NCBI GenBank assembly: GCA_002340985.1 | Contig: DDNC01000002.1 | Span: forward strand, 346,332-410,331 | Origin: Firmicutes bacterium UBA2530 | GTDB lineage: Bacteria; Bacillota; Clostridia; Tissierellales; Sedimentibacteraceae | Direction of reading: 5' to 3' | DNA: 64,000 nt | Part shown: one piece after another, positions 44,368-52,527 of the stretch | Position numbering within the stretch: the first letter of the stretch is position 1 | How the letters are laid out: every line of letters starts with the position of its first letter | The notes under the pieces: model-generated | Seen by the model: the letters and a program-made list of their open reading frames with translations, nothing else | The model's database searches: none | Told to the model about the DNA's origin: nothing | Made by a program: the position numbers and the translations under genes

Positions 44368-44916
44368 ATGAATAGTATTTTAGCTGATGAAATAAGGAAC
44401 ACATACATAAAGACAAATAAAATTCCCTTCGCATATTATATTGCAGTGATTATCTTCGCAATCATTAATTTATCTGCCTGTACTGTTTCTTCAGTAGCAA
44501 ACGAGGAGATTAAAATTGTTCATAAAGAAATAGGCGATGAAATTACTCTAGAAACACTTGATTTGAAAATAATCAGTGCTGAAGAAAAGCAATCAATCAG
44601 TTCATATTACGGTTCAACAGCAGAGTCAGCAGAAGGCGCAAAGTTTGTATTGGTTGTACTGGAACTTAAAAACACAACAGATAAATCCTTTGCTTTTACA
44701 CCGGGCTTGAAGCTTGTAGACGATAAAGGCTGTGAGTTTAATTCTTACCCTTATACAATCGGTAATATAGACAACTATATTGAAAATAGAAAGTTATCCC
44801 CTAATATAAAAGAAATAGGGTACCTTGTCTATGAAATACCCGCAGACTCTTCAGGATATAGTATTCACTCATTTAAAGAAGATACAAAGGAGCTTTACAA
44901 AATTAGATTAAAATGA
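44368..44916 (+). CDS. DUF4352-like lipoprotein or membrane-anchored protein
   Basis: 182 residues from the ATG at 44368, which follows AGAAGGAG. A hydrophobic segment at about 20-38 ends in LSAC, which could be a lipobox although it is far from the N-terminus. The rest is a DUF4352-type immunoglobulin-like domain with FVLVVLELKNTTDKSFAFTPG and the C-terminal GYLVYEIPADSSGYSI. Such domains occur in exported lipoproteins next to transport or phage genes. Confidence 0.7.
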   Translation: MNSILADEIRNTYIKTNKIPFAYYIAVIIFAIINLSACTVSSVANEEIKIVHKEIGDEITLETLDLKIISAEEKQSISSYYGSTAESAEGAKFVLVVLELKNTTDKSFAFTPGLKLVDDKGCEFNSYPYTIGNIDNYIENRKLSPNIKEIGYLVYEIPADSSGYSIHSFKEDTKELYKIRLK

Positions 44917-44933
44917 AAAAGGTACGCCGTGTC

Positions 44934-45048
44934 GCGGGGACGGGTATGTTTTCATCCGGAATATCTGTGAACATCTGGAGATTTTATTATGGGACTGTTC
45001 CCAATAATTTTCAATTAACAAATCAAGGCATATTAATTAGAATAAGAA
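44934..45048. repeat. Diverged repeat, copy 2
   Basis: Second copy of the fragment at 43800-43909; see that entry. The coding frame is broken by a stop here, consistent with older decay. Confidence 0.55.
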
Positions 45049-45051
45049 ATA

Positions 45052-45079
45052 AATAAAGAAACCGTCAAAAAATGACGGA
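45052..45079 (-). terminator. Terminator of the sigma-54 regulator gene
   Basis: On the minus strand CCGTCA-TTTTT-TGACGG is followed by TTTCTTTATTT. Confidence 0.8.
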
Positions 45080-45110
45080 ATGCACTTGCTGTAACAGGTT
45101 GGTGTCTTTA

Positions 45111-46610
45111 TTAATTTTCCCAGCTTTTTTCTATTCCAAGAATTTTAGCTTTTCTTACAATTGTAGGTTGAGTTGTTCCAAGAGCTTCTGCTGCCTTGTA
45201 CGTGGTTTTATATTTTGCAAGAGCCTCAGAAATAAGTTTTTTTTCTAAAGCTTGAACAGAATCCTTCAATGAAATATTTTCATTTGTAGCAGCATTATTA
45301 AGAATTGTAGCTGAAAATGTTGAATCGCTGGGATTTGTTATTGTAATAACTTGGTTCGCACATATAACATCCTTTTCACCCACGATAACAAGCCTTTCTA
45401 TAGCATTCTTTAATTCTCTAATATTTCCTGGCCAGTCAAACTGTTCTAAATAGAATAGTGCTTTATCATTAAAGAATTTGTTTTTATTATATTTTATATT
45501 AAATTCTTCTAAAAATTTAAGGCAAAAACGTTTTATATCATCTTTCCTTTCTCTCAAAGGCGGAATTTTAATAGGAATTACATTGAGTCTATAATATAAA
45601 TCTTGTCTAAATTGTCGTGTTTGTATTTGTGTGAATAGATTTTCGTTAGTTGCAGAAATAATCCTGACATTCAAAGGGATTGTTTTAGTCCCACCGACGC
45701 GCATGAATTCATTTTCTTGCAGAACCCTAAGAAGTTTTGGCTGTAGGCTTAGGGGCAATGTTCCGATTTCATCTAGTAAAATAGTTCCGCCATTGGCTAA
45801 TTCAAATAAACCTTCCTTAGATTTTACAGCTCCGGTAAATGCCCCTTGTTCATATCCAAACATTTCGGATTCCAAAAGGTTTTCAGGAATTGCAGCACAA
45901 TTAACAGTTATAAATGGTTTGTCATTTCTAAGACTGTTTTTATATATTTCTTTTGCTAATACTTCCTTTCCAACACCACTTTCACCAAAAATTAATATGG
46001 AGGCATCAGTTTTAGCAACAGAAGGAATTAATGATTTAATTTTTCGAATTTCCTTTGTATCTCCAATAATAGATGAAGTATCTTGGTTTTCCTTTAGAAA
46101 ATTAATTCGATCTGATAATAATTTGTTTTTTTCTATTTCCGCTTCCAATCTTTCGTTCAAGTCAGAAATCGTGGTTAAATCTTGTACTAATGTATAAACA
46201 TATTCAACTTCAACATTTCCGTTAAAAATAGGTGTGCTTGTTACAACTAATTTTCGATTATCCTGTGTATTAGTAACCATTGATATTTTCTTTTTCTGCT
46301 CTAAAGCGACTATTGCAGTTGATTTAGAAGAAATATCATCAAAGAGCTCATAGTTAGTAATTTTTTCATTATTAATTTCGGTACCTTCGTTAAAAGAAAG
46401 AAAATAGCGTAAGTGTTGTGTAATTAATTCTTGGATAGGTTTACCATAGGCTTCTTCCTTCTTAATATTATAAGATTTACACCATGAATTATTTACGAAG
46501 ATTACCAAGCCTTCATTGTTTATAATATGGATGGGAAGGTCGACTAAGTCTGAAATTAAAAAAGCATTTAAATACTTAAAGCTTTCTGGAAAGCTATAAC
46601 GAAAATCCAT
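45111..46610 (-). CDS. Sigma-54 interacting transcriptional activator (PAS-AAA-Fis)
   Basis: 499 residues. A PAS sensor domain (about 20-130) is followed by a short coiled coil and an AAA+ domain: Walker A GESGVGKE, the sigma-54 contact loop GAFTGA, Walker B-like GGTILLDEIG. A Fis-type helix-turn-helix at the C-terminus has YKAAEALGTTQPT. There is no receiver domain, so the PAS domain probably binds a ligand directly. Divergent from, and separated by 370 bases from, a TRAP/aldolase operon with a sigma-54 promoter, which is its probable target. Confidence 0.9.
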   Translation of the reverse strand: MDFRYSFPESFKYLNAFLISDLVDLPIHIINNEGLVIFVNNSWCKSYNIKKEEAYGKPIQELITQHLRYFLSFNEGTEINNEKITNYELFDDISSKSTAIVALEQKKKISMVTNTQDNRKLVVTSTPIFNGNVEVEYVYTLVQDLTTISDLNERLEAEIEKNKLLSDRINFLKENQDTSSIIGDTKEIRKIKSLIPSVAKTDASILIFGESGVGKEVLAKEIYKNSLRNDKPFITVNCAAIPENLLESEMFGYEQGAFTGAVKSKEGLFELANGGTILLDEIGTLPLSLQPKLLRVLQENEFMRVGGTKTIPLNVRIISATNENLFTQIQTRQFRQDLYYRLNVIPIKIPPLRERKDDIKRFCLKFLEEFNIKYNKNKFFNDKALFYLEQFDWPGNIRELKNAIERLVIVGEKDVICANQVITITNPSDSTFSATILNNAATNENISLKDSVQALEKKLISEALAKYKTTYKAAEALGTTQPTIVRKAKILGIEKSWEN

Positions 46611-46804
46611 ATGATGACCTCCTTATTATGCGCTATTGAAAAATCATATCATAAATTTGCAGAATAAACAAGAAAAATAATTCAATTTTATATTTTCGAT
46701 ACAAAAATGAATTATAATGAAATTTTAGCGAGGAATTAGTTGGAAAAATATCAAATAAGAATAATAAATATTTTTTAAAAAATTTAAAACAATCAGATCA
46801 AATA

Positions 46805-46849
46805 CACTATATGAAGATATTAAAGCAATTATGACCACAGTATATAGTG
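46805..46849. promoter_or_regulatory. Candidate activator binding sites upstream of sigma-54 promoter
   Basis: CACTATAT (46805-46812) and ATATAGTG (46842-46849) are inverted 8-base half-sites 29 bases apart, 53 bases or more upstream of the -24/-12 promoter. The spacing and position suit an enhancer site for the divergent activator. Confidence 0.5.
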
Positions 46850-46901
46850 AGTGGAAATTCTAATCAATAGAAAAATAATTTTATAATAATATTTTTTAAG
46901 A

Positions 46902-46918
46902 TTGGCATAGCATTTGCA
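46902..46918 (+). promoter_or_regulatory. Sigma-54 (-24/-12) promoter of the TRAP/aldolase operon
   Basis: TTGGCATAGCATTTGCA fits the consensus YTGGCACGRNNNTTGCW, with GG at -24 and GC at -12 correctly spaced. It lies about 60 bases before the first gene of the operon. Confidence 0.88.
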
Positions 46919-46979
46919 AATATATAGTTGTTAAAATAAAAACGGTAAAATGATACTGCAAAAAAATAATGGAGGAATT

Positions 46980-47855
46980 ATGGATAGAAAAATACTTAAA
47001 GGAATTTATGACATGCATATACACTGCGGTCCATCCGTAGCAGAGAGATCTGTTGATGCAGCAGAGATGCTAAAAGAGGCAGAAGCAGCAGGGTATGCAG
47101 GTTTTTTAGTTAAGGATCACTATTTCCCTTCAATGATGGGGACGAAAATGGTAGAAGAGCATTTAGGAAACGGAACATGTAAAGTTTATGGCTGTATGGC
47201 TTTAAACAATTCAGTAGGCCTTTTCAATTTAAAAGCTTTAGACACAGCAAGACAAATGGATGCTAAGATAATTTATTTCCCTACAGTGTCAACTAAGAAA
47301 CATATTGATGACCACAAAAAAAGTGCATTTGTTGGAGCAGGAAAAGCATCAGTACCAGAAAATCCGGTTACTTACGTTGACGAACAAGGCAATATGGATC
47401 CGGCAGCTATTGAATGCTTAAAATATATGGCTGAATATGACATGGTACTTGGAACTGGCCATGGAACATTATGGGAAGTTGATCATTTAGTTAACAAGGC
47501 AGCAGAGCTTGGTGTAAAAAGAATTCTTGTAAACCATCCACACTATAATGTAGGGGCATCTATTGAAGATATGGCAAGATGGGCAAAGATTGGAGCATAT
47601 ATAGAAGTAAATGTATGCGTATTTGTAGGAGGCTCAAAGTTAGGAGTTGTCGATCTAAAAGTTGCAAAGGCAATGATTGATGCTTGCGGTATAGATCATA
47701 TTATTCTTGATACAGATTTGGGACAAAAAGGAAATGGCTCGCCAGTAGAAGGAATGTATAATTTTATTAACATGTTAGAAAAAGAATTTGGCATAACAGA
47801 AGAACAAATTAACATAATGACAAAGCAAAACCCAGTTAAATTATTTAATTTATAA
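46980..47855 (+). CDS. DUF6282 family amidohydrolase-like protein
   Basis: 291 residues from the ATG at 46980, which follows GGAGG; the upstream ATG at 46950 lacks a site. MHIHCGPSV, FLVKDHYFP, GTGHGTLWEVD and LVNHPHYNVG supply the His/Asp metal ligands of an amidohydrolase-type TIM barrel, and LDTDLGQKGNG near the C-terminus the final Asp. First gene of the sigma-54 operon with a cupin, TRAP transporter and HpcH/HpaI aldolase, so it probably hydrolyses the imported acid or its derivative. Exact substrate unknown. Confidence 0.8.
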   Translation: MDRKILKGIYDMHIHCGPSVAERSVDAAEMLKEAEAAGYAGFLVKDHYFPSMMGTKMVEEHLGNGTCKVYGCMALNNSVGLFNLKALDTARQMDAKIIYFPTVSTKKHIDDHKKSAFVGAGKASVPENPVTYVDEQGNMDPAAIECLKYMAEYDMVLGTGHGTLWEVDHLVNKAAELGVKRILVNHPHYNVGASIEDMARWAKIGAYIEVNVCVFVGGSKLGVVDLKVAKAMIDACGIDHIILDTDLGQKGNGSPVEGMYNFINMLEKEFGITEEQINIMTKQNPVKLFNL

Positions 47856-47909
47856 AACTTGTTGAAATAGAAAAACAAAAAAACATTATATAAATTCGGA
47901 GGATATAAA

Positions 47910-48293
47910 ATGACAACAATAGCATCAGGAAATTGGAATGAATCACCATGGCAAGAGGTTAGAGAGGGTATAACAAGAGTTGTATTCGCAATGGAAGCAG
48001 ACAGCCTTTGCTGCTCAGTAAACAAAGTTGAAAATGGAAATGAAGTGAAACCGCACAAGCATCCAAATGAACAGGTCGCACTTATATTAGAGGGACAATG
48101 TGATTATTATGTTGATGGAGTACCTTACAGACTAACACCAGGTTCTTGGGTTACAGTTCCAGCTAATGTTGAACACTATATACATGTGTATGATAGCCCC
48201 GTACCATGTGTGAATTTGGATATTTTTACGCCAGATAGATTAGAATATACAGAATCATATTCTAAATTTTTAACAGAACAAGAAAACAAATAA
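47910..48293 (+). CDS. Cupin domain protein
   Basis: 127 residues forming one cupin barrel. Metal-ligand motif 1 reads KPHKHPNEQVALILEG and motif 2 PGSWVTVPANVEHYIHV, with the His/Glu ligands present. Probably an isomerase, dioxygenase-like or sensor protein acting on the transported acid; the operon context is the only functional clue. Confidence 0.85.
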   Translation: MTTIASGNWNESPWQEVREGITRVVFAMEADSLCCSVNKVENGNEVKPHKHPNEQVALILEGQCDYYVDGVPYRLTPGSWVTVPANVEHYIHVYDSPVPCVNLDIFTPDRLEYTESYSKFLTEQENK

Positions 48294-48382
48294 TTTTGAG
48301 ATAATCTCAGCGATAGGATATAACTATAATTGACCTAAATATATGAAAAATAAATATATTTAATTACAGAGGAGAATGAAAA

Positions 48383-49405
48383 ATGAAAAAATTAACCATT
48401 TTAACAACCATTTTATTAGCATTAACTATTGTTATAACAGGATGTGGTAATAAGGATACAGCAAATCCTCCTGAAAAACCTTCAGGAGAAAAACTAAAAA
48501 TTACATTTGCAGATTATGGTTCAAGTGTCATGCCTACAGCAACTGCATACAATTATTCTGCTGACTATATCAGGGAAAAAAGTGATGGAAGAATTGATAT
48601 AGATGTTGTTTCTGATGCAGTGCTAGGGAATGAAACAGAAATGATTCAGCAGTTGATGGATGGTACAATGCAAATGGCTATTGTAGGCTCAAGTGTATTC
48701 AGTAAATATATAGATAAGCTGGAAGCGTTTCAATTACCATTGCTAATAAATGATTACGAAAAAGAACAAATTGCTTTTAATAGTCCTGAGGGAAAGGTTT
48801 TATTAGATGCAGCAGAGGATATTGGGGTTAAAGTAATTGGATATGCCGAGAATGGGATAAGACATTTTGCTAATAATATTAGACCTGTTAATACGCCGGA
48901 TGATTTGAATGGATTAATTTTAAGGATTGCTCCAAGTACAATGCTTCAGACATCTATGGAACTTTTAGGTGCTAATCCGACGCCATTAAATTATGGTGAA
49001 GTATATACTGCTCTTCAAAATAAGGTTATTGATGGAGAAGAAATTAACATCACATCACTTTATGCAATGAAGCATTACGAAACAATAAAATATGTTTCAG
49101 AAATAGGATTATATCCATTTCCATCCCTAGTTGTAGTTAATCTTAACTTTTGGAACTCATTATCTCCAGAAGATCAGGCTTTAATTGAAGAAGGTTTTGA
49201 CAAGGGGAAAGAAAAGTTATTTAATGAGTATCTTCCATCATTCGAGGAAAAATCAAAAACAGCATGTATTGAAGCTGGTCTGGAATTCAATTCTATTGAA
49301 AATAAACAGGTTTTTGCAGATAAAGTAAAACCGGTTTATGATAAATATAAGGCAAAATCTCCGGAGATTAAAGCATTTATTGAAATGATGGAAGCTTTGC
49401 AATAA
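48383..49405 (+). CDS. dctP: TRAP transporter substrate-binding lipoprotein (DctP family)
   Basis: 340 residues. Lipobox ...LTIVITGCG places lipid-Cys at about residue 21. The DctP fold shows the family region GLILRIAPSTMLQTSMELLGANPTP with the conserved Arg that binds the carboxylate of the ligand, and a later NLNFWNSLSPEDQALIEEG segment. It captures an organic acid outside the membrane and delivers it to DctQM. A stable hairpin follows the gene. Confidence 0.93.
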   Translation: MKKLTILTTILLALTIVITGCGNKDTANPPEKPSGEKLKITFADYGSSVMPTATAYNYSADYIREKSDGRIDIDVVSDAVLGNETEMIQQLMDGTMQMAIVGSSVFSKYIDKLEAFQLPLLINDYEKEQIAFNSPEGKVLLDAAEDIGVKVIGYAENGIRHFANNIRPVNTPDDLNGLILRIAPSTMLQTSMELLGANPTPLNYGEVYTALQNKVIDGEEINITSLYAMKHYETIKYVSEIGLYPFPSLVVVNLNFWNSLSPEDQALIEEGFDKGKEKLFNEYLPSFEEKSKTACIEAGLEFNSIENKQVFADKVKPVYDKYKAKSPEIKAFIEMMEALQ

Positions 49406-49424
49406 AGCAATTTAATTTTAAATT

Positions 49425-49457
49425 ATATTTACATCCCATGAGATGGGATGTAAATAT
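49425..49457 (+). repeat. Perfect 15-bp hairpin between dctP and dctQ
   Basis: ATATTTACATCCCAT (49425-49439), GAG loop, ATGGGATGTAAATAT (49443-49457). It is followed by A-rich rather than T-rich DNA, so it is more likely an mRNA-stabilising or processing stem that keeps binding-protein message higher than permease message. Confidence 0.75.
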
Positions 49458-49489
49458 AAAAAAATTTCTGGTTAATTTGGAGGTGTAAT

Positions 49490-49999
49490 TTGAAAATAAA
49501 TGTAAATGTTTTAGATAAAATTTTAGATAAAATATCTTTAATTGTTAAATATTTTTTAGGTTTTTTATTAGCTGTTATGCTGATATCTGCACTTTTTACA
49601 GTATTTACACGCTACTTTTTAGGAAAGTCCTTTGCATGGTCAGAAGAGCTTATAAGATATTTGATAATATGGATTTCTTTCCTTGGAGCAGCTGTTGGTT
49701 ATAAAGAAGAAGGATTAGTTTTCTTTGATATGATTGTTAATGCGGTTAATGGAAAAAAAAGAAGAAACTTATTACTGCTGAATAATACAATTACATTAGT
49801 ATTTATGGGATTTATTTTTGTAAATTCAGTTCAGACGATAATGATGCCATCTGTAGCAAAACAAATTAGTATAGGATTACAAATTTCAATGGCAATACCA
49901 TTCATGGCTGTTCCGTTGGGACTTGGGCTTATGATAATTTTTGGAATCAATCATTATAGAGTAATTTTAAATAAATATAAGGAAGGGGTGTACAATTAA
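49490..49999 (+). CDS. dctQ: TRAP transporter small permease (DctQ family)
   Basis: 169 residues from a TTG start with GGAGGTG upstream. Four membrane helices with the DctQ signature RYFLGKSFAWSEELIRYL and WISFLGAAVGYKEEG. Forms the small subunit of the TRAP permease. Its stop overlaps the dctM ATG (TAATG). Confidence 0.92.
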   Translation: MKINVNVLDKILDKISLIVKYFLGFLLAVMLISALFTVFTRYFLGKSFAWSEELIRYLIIWISFLGAAVGYKEEGLVFFDMIVNAVNGKKRRNLLLLNNTITLVFMGFIFVNSVQTIMMPSVAKQISIGLQISMAIPFMAVPLGLGLMIIFGINHYRVILNKYKEGVYN

Positions 50000-51282
50000 T
50001 GGTAATAGCTGGAGCATTATTTATTATAACATTACTTATAGGCGTGCCTATAGCTGCAGTTTTGGGCATCGCTGGTGTTGTTCATATTTTCGAAATAGGC
50101 AATCCTGCATTTTTAAATGTTATAACACAGAGAGTTTTTGCAGGTATGGACGTTGTTGGACTTACTTGTATACCGTTTTTTATAGTTGCCGGTGAGGTTA
50201 TGAATGCATCTGGAGTTACTTCAAAACTGTTGGAATTCATTCGTTCATTAATTGGACATGTAAAAGGAGGACTTGCATATGCTGCTGTAATTATAGCTAT
50301 GATTCTTGCCGCGATATTAGGTTCTGCAAATGCAGTTGCATCAATACTCTGTGCTGTCCTTATACCTGAAATGACGAGAGACAGATACCCAGAAGAATTC
50401 AGTGGCGCTTTAATAGCATCATCAGGAATTCTTGGACCTATTATTCCACCTAGTGTAACATTTGTATATTTTAGCGTTTTAAGTAATGTATCTGTAAACG
50501 CTCTGTTCATGGCAGGTATTATCCCTGGAATATTATTAGGTTTAGGGTTTGCATCAGTAATTTTTTTCAGTGTTAGAAAATTTAATTTACCCAAAGGGGA
50601 ACCGTTTGATTTAAAGAAGTTATTAAGAACTTTTGTATCAGCCTTACCTGCTCTAATAGTTCCTGTGATAATAGTAGGTGGAATAATGGGTGGAATATTC
50701 ACACCAACAGAATCAGGAGCAATTTCTGTATTAGCTTCAATCATTGCAGGATTAATATATCGTAAGTTTAAATTTTCAATGCTTCCGGCAATATTCGTCA
50801 GATCGGCAATAGCAACTGCCGGAATATTTATCATAATTGGCTTTGGTAATGTAATAGGATGGTCAATGGCAATTGACAGAATTCCTCAGGCAATACAGGC
50901 AGCTATATTAGGATTTACAAACAGCAAGACTATAATAATATTAATTATGTTAGGTATTTTAATTATAGTTGGATGTTTAATGGAAGCTACAGCAGCGATG
51001 CTTATATTTACGCCGGTTATGTTACCCATAGCAACTACTATAGGAATGGATCCGGTACACTTTGGCATAATTTTCTGTGTTATGCTTACTATAGCGTTAG
51101 TAACGCCTCCTGTAGGTATGACATTGTTTGTTACATCAAATATATCGGGTATATCACTCAATAAATTAAGTAAAGCAGTTGTGCCATTTGTATTAACAGC
51201 ATTTATAGTTACATTTGCTTTAGCATTTTTACCTGATGTAGTAATGCTTATACCAAGAATTTTGGGTATAGTGGCAGGATAG
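49999..51282 (+). CDS. dctM: TRAP transporter large permease (DctM family)
   Basis: 427 residues with about 12 membrane helices. It is the sodium-coupled channel subunit of the TRAP system. Typical segments are LTCIPFFIVAGEVMNASG, AILGSANAVASILCAVLIPEM, SGILGPIIPPS and the C-terminal TPPVGMTLFVTSNISG. Co-translated with dctQ by a one-base overlap. Confidence 0.93.
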   Translation: MVIAGALFIITLLIGVPIAAVLGIAGVVHIFEIGNPAFLNVITQRVFAGMDVVGLTCIPFFIVAGEVMNASGVTSKLLEFIRSLIGHVKGGLAYAAVIIAMILAAILGSANAVASILCAVLIPEMTRDRYPEEFSGALIASSGILGPIIPPSVTFVYFSVLSNVSVNALFMAGIIPGILLGLGFASVIFFSVRKFNLPKGEPFDLKKLLRTFVSALPALIVPVIIVGGIMGGIFTPTESGAISVLASIIAGLIYRKFKFSMLPAIFVRSAIATAGIFIIIGFGNVIGWSMAIDRIPQAIQAAILGFTNSKTIIILIMLGILIIVGCLMEATAAMLIFTPVMLPIATTIGMDPVHFGIIFCVMLTIALVTPPVGMTLFVTSNISGISLNKLSKAVVPFVLTAFIVTFALAFLPDVVMLIPRILGIVAG

Positions 51283-51305
51283 AACATAAAAAAGAAGGTG
51301 ACGTA

Positions 51306-52124
51306 ATGAACAAAGCATATTCATTAAGAGAAAGAATATTAAATAAAGAAGTTGTTATTGGAATGTTCTATAAATTTAACAGCCAGGCAATAGTTGAAAT
51401 GGTAGGTAATGCAGGTTTCGACTTCATAATTGTTGATACAGAACATTCTAATTATTCAAGCTATGACGTTGAAGGTCTGATAAGAGCTGCAGAGTGCGTT
51501 GATATGAGTACTGTAATAAGAATAAGGGAAGCTATATCCGAGGATGTACTCCATGCATTAGATTCAGGAGCAGATGGTGTTCAGATACCAAGTATAACAT
51601 CCATAGAGACAGCCAAAGATGTATGCAATTCATCTAAATATTATCCTGAAGGGAACAGAGGTCTGTCGACGAATCAAAGAGCAGCCATGTATTCCGGATG
51701 GAACAAAGAAGTTCCATATATTGAATATTCAAATAAAAATTCTTTAGTTGTAGTTCATGTAGAAAATAAAGATATGGCAGACAGGGTTGATGAATTATTA
51801 GAGATTCCTCAATTAGATGTAATTTTTGTAGGACCGTCAGATTTAAGCCAATCAATGGGAAAACCAGGACAAGTAAATGATCCGGAAGTAGTTGCTGTTA
51901 TAGAACAAGTATTTAAGAAAACTTTAGCAAAGGGTAAAGCCGTTGGAATTTATTGCGGAACACCAGCAGCTATTAAGAAGTATGTAGATTTAGGAGCAAC
52001 ATATATTGCATATGGATCAGATGTAACAGCCATGGTTGGAGCCTTAAAAGATTTAAAAAAGGCTGCAGACGAAATTTTAAAAAATGAAGAAACACAGGCC
52101 GACACAAAAGCAAATAATATGTAA
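51306..52124 (+). CDS. HpcH/HpaI family aldolase
   Basis: 272 residues. Class II metal-dependent aldolase of the HpcH/HpaI type, cleaving 4-hydroxy-2-oxoacids to pyruvate and an aldehyde. IIVDTEHSNYSS carries the catalytic His, GADGVQIPSI and VFVGPSDLSQSMG are the family's metal/phosphate-loop blocks. As the last gene of the sigma-54 operon it suggests that the imported acid is converted to a hydroxy-oxoacid and split. An AAGAAGGTGA site precedes the ATG. Confidence 0.9.
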   Translation: MNKAYSLRERILNKEVVIGMFYKFNSQAIVEMVGNAGFDFIIVDTEHSNYSSYDVEGLIRAAECVDMSTVIRIREAISEDVLHALDSGADGVQIPSITSIETAKDVCNSSKYYPEGNRGLSTNQRAAMYSGWNKEVPYIEYSNKNSLVVVHVENKDMADRVDELLEIPQLDVIFVGPSDLSQSMGKPGQVNDPEVVAVIEQVFKKTLAKGKAVGIYCGTPAAIKKYVDLGATYIAYGSDVTAMVGALKDLKKAADEILKNEETQADTKANNM

Positions 52125-52139
52125 TTAATCACTTGATAA

Positions 52140-52176
52140 AGGGCACTGACTGCAATGGGTTGGTGCCTTTTTAAAG
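52140..52176 (+). terminator. Terminator of the TRAP/aldolase operon
   Basis: AAAGGGCAC and GTGCCTTTTT form a stem with one mismatch around a loop of about 17 bases, followed by T. The sequence resembles 45080-45110 at the other end of the module. Confidence 0.7.
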
Positions 52177-52527
52177 CTATAAAAAACAGATTCAGCGTCA
52201 TCAATGATAAGTGCACCGCAAACAAGCTTCAGGTCAAAAATGATAGAATGTCAAGGGAATGTGTATAAAATTTATCAATCAATAAAGTGTCAACATATAA
52301 AATAATAAGGTAGTATGAAATTGACATTTTTGTTATAATTGAATTGCGGGTCACAAGACTTAGAAAATGATAAGAAGGTCTCTTATTCGTATGTGGACGG
52401 ATAAGCACAATGGAAGTTATATAATGGATTTTTTTTCACAGTTTTTATCCGTGAATGGAACAAAATGAGCATCAATTCGTCTAATCAGTTAATGTAGTGA
52501 TTACATATTTATAGAGAGGAAGAGATA
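52177..52527. other. Intergenic region, about 350 bases
   Basis: AT-rich with no ORF I can support. It contains TGTCAAC and TTGACATTTTT near 52290 and 52321 in inverted orientation, but the TATAAT that follows the latter is too close for a normal promoter. No structured RNA recognised. Confidence 0.4.

Noticed and set aside
52321..52345. Promoter TTGACA with TATAAT before the 52.5 kb lipoprotein
   Set aside because: The two hexamers are only about seven bases apart, too close for a sigma-A promoter.
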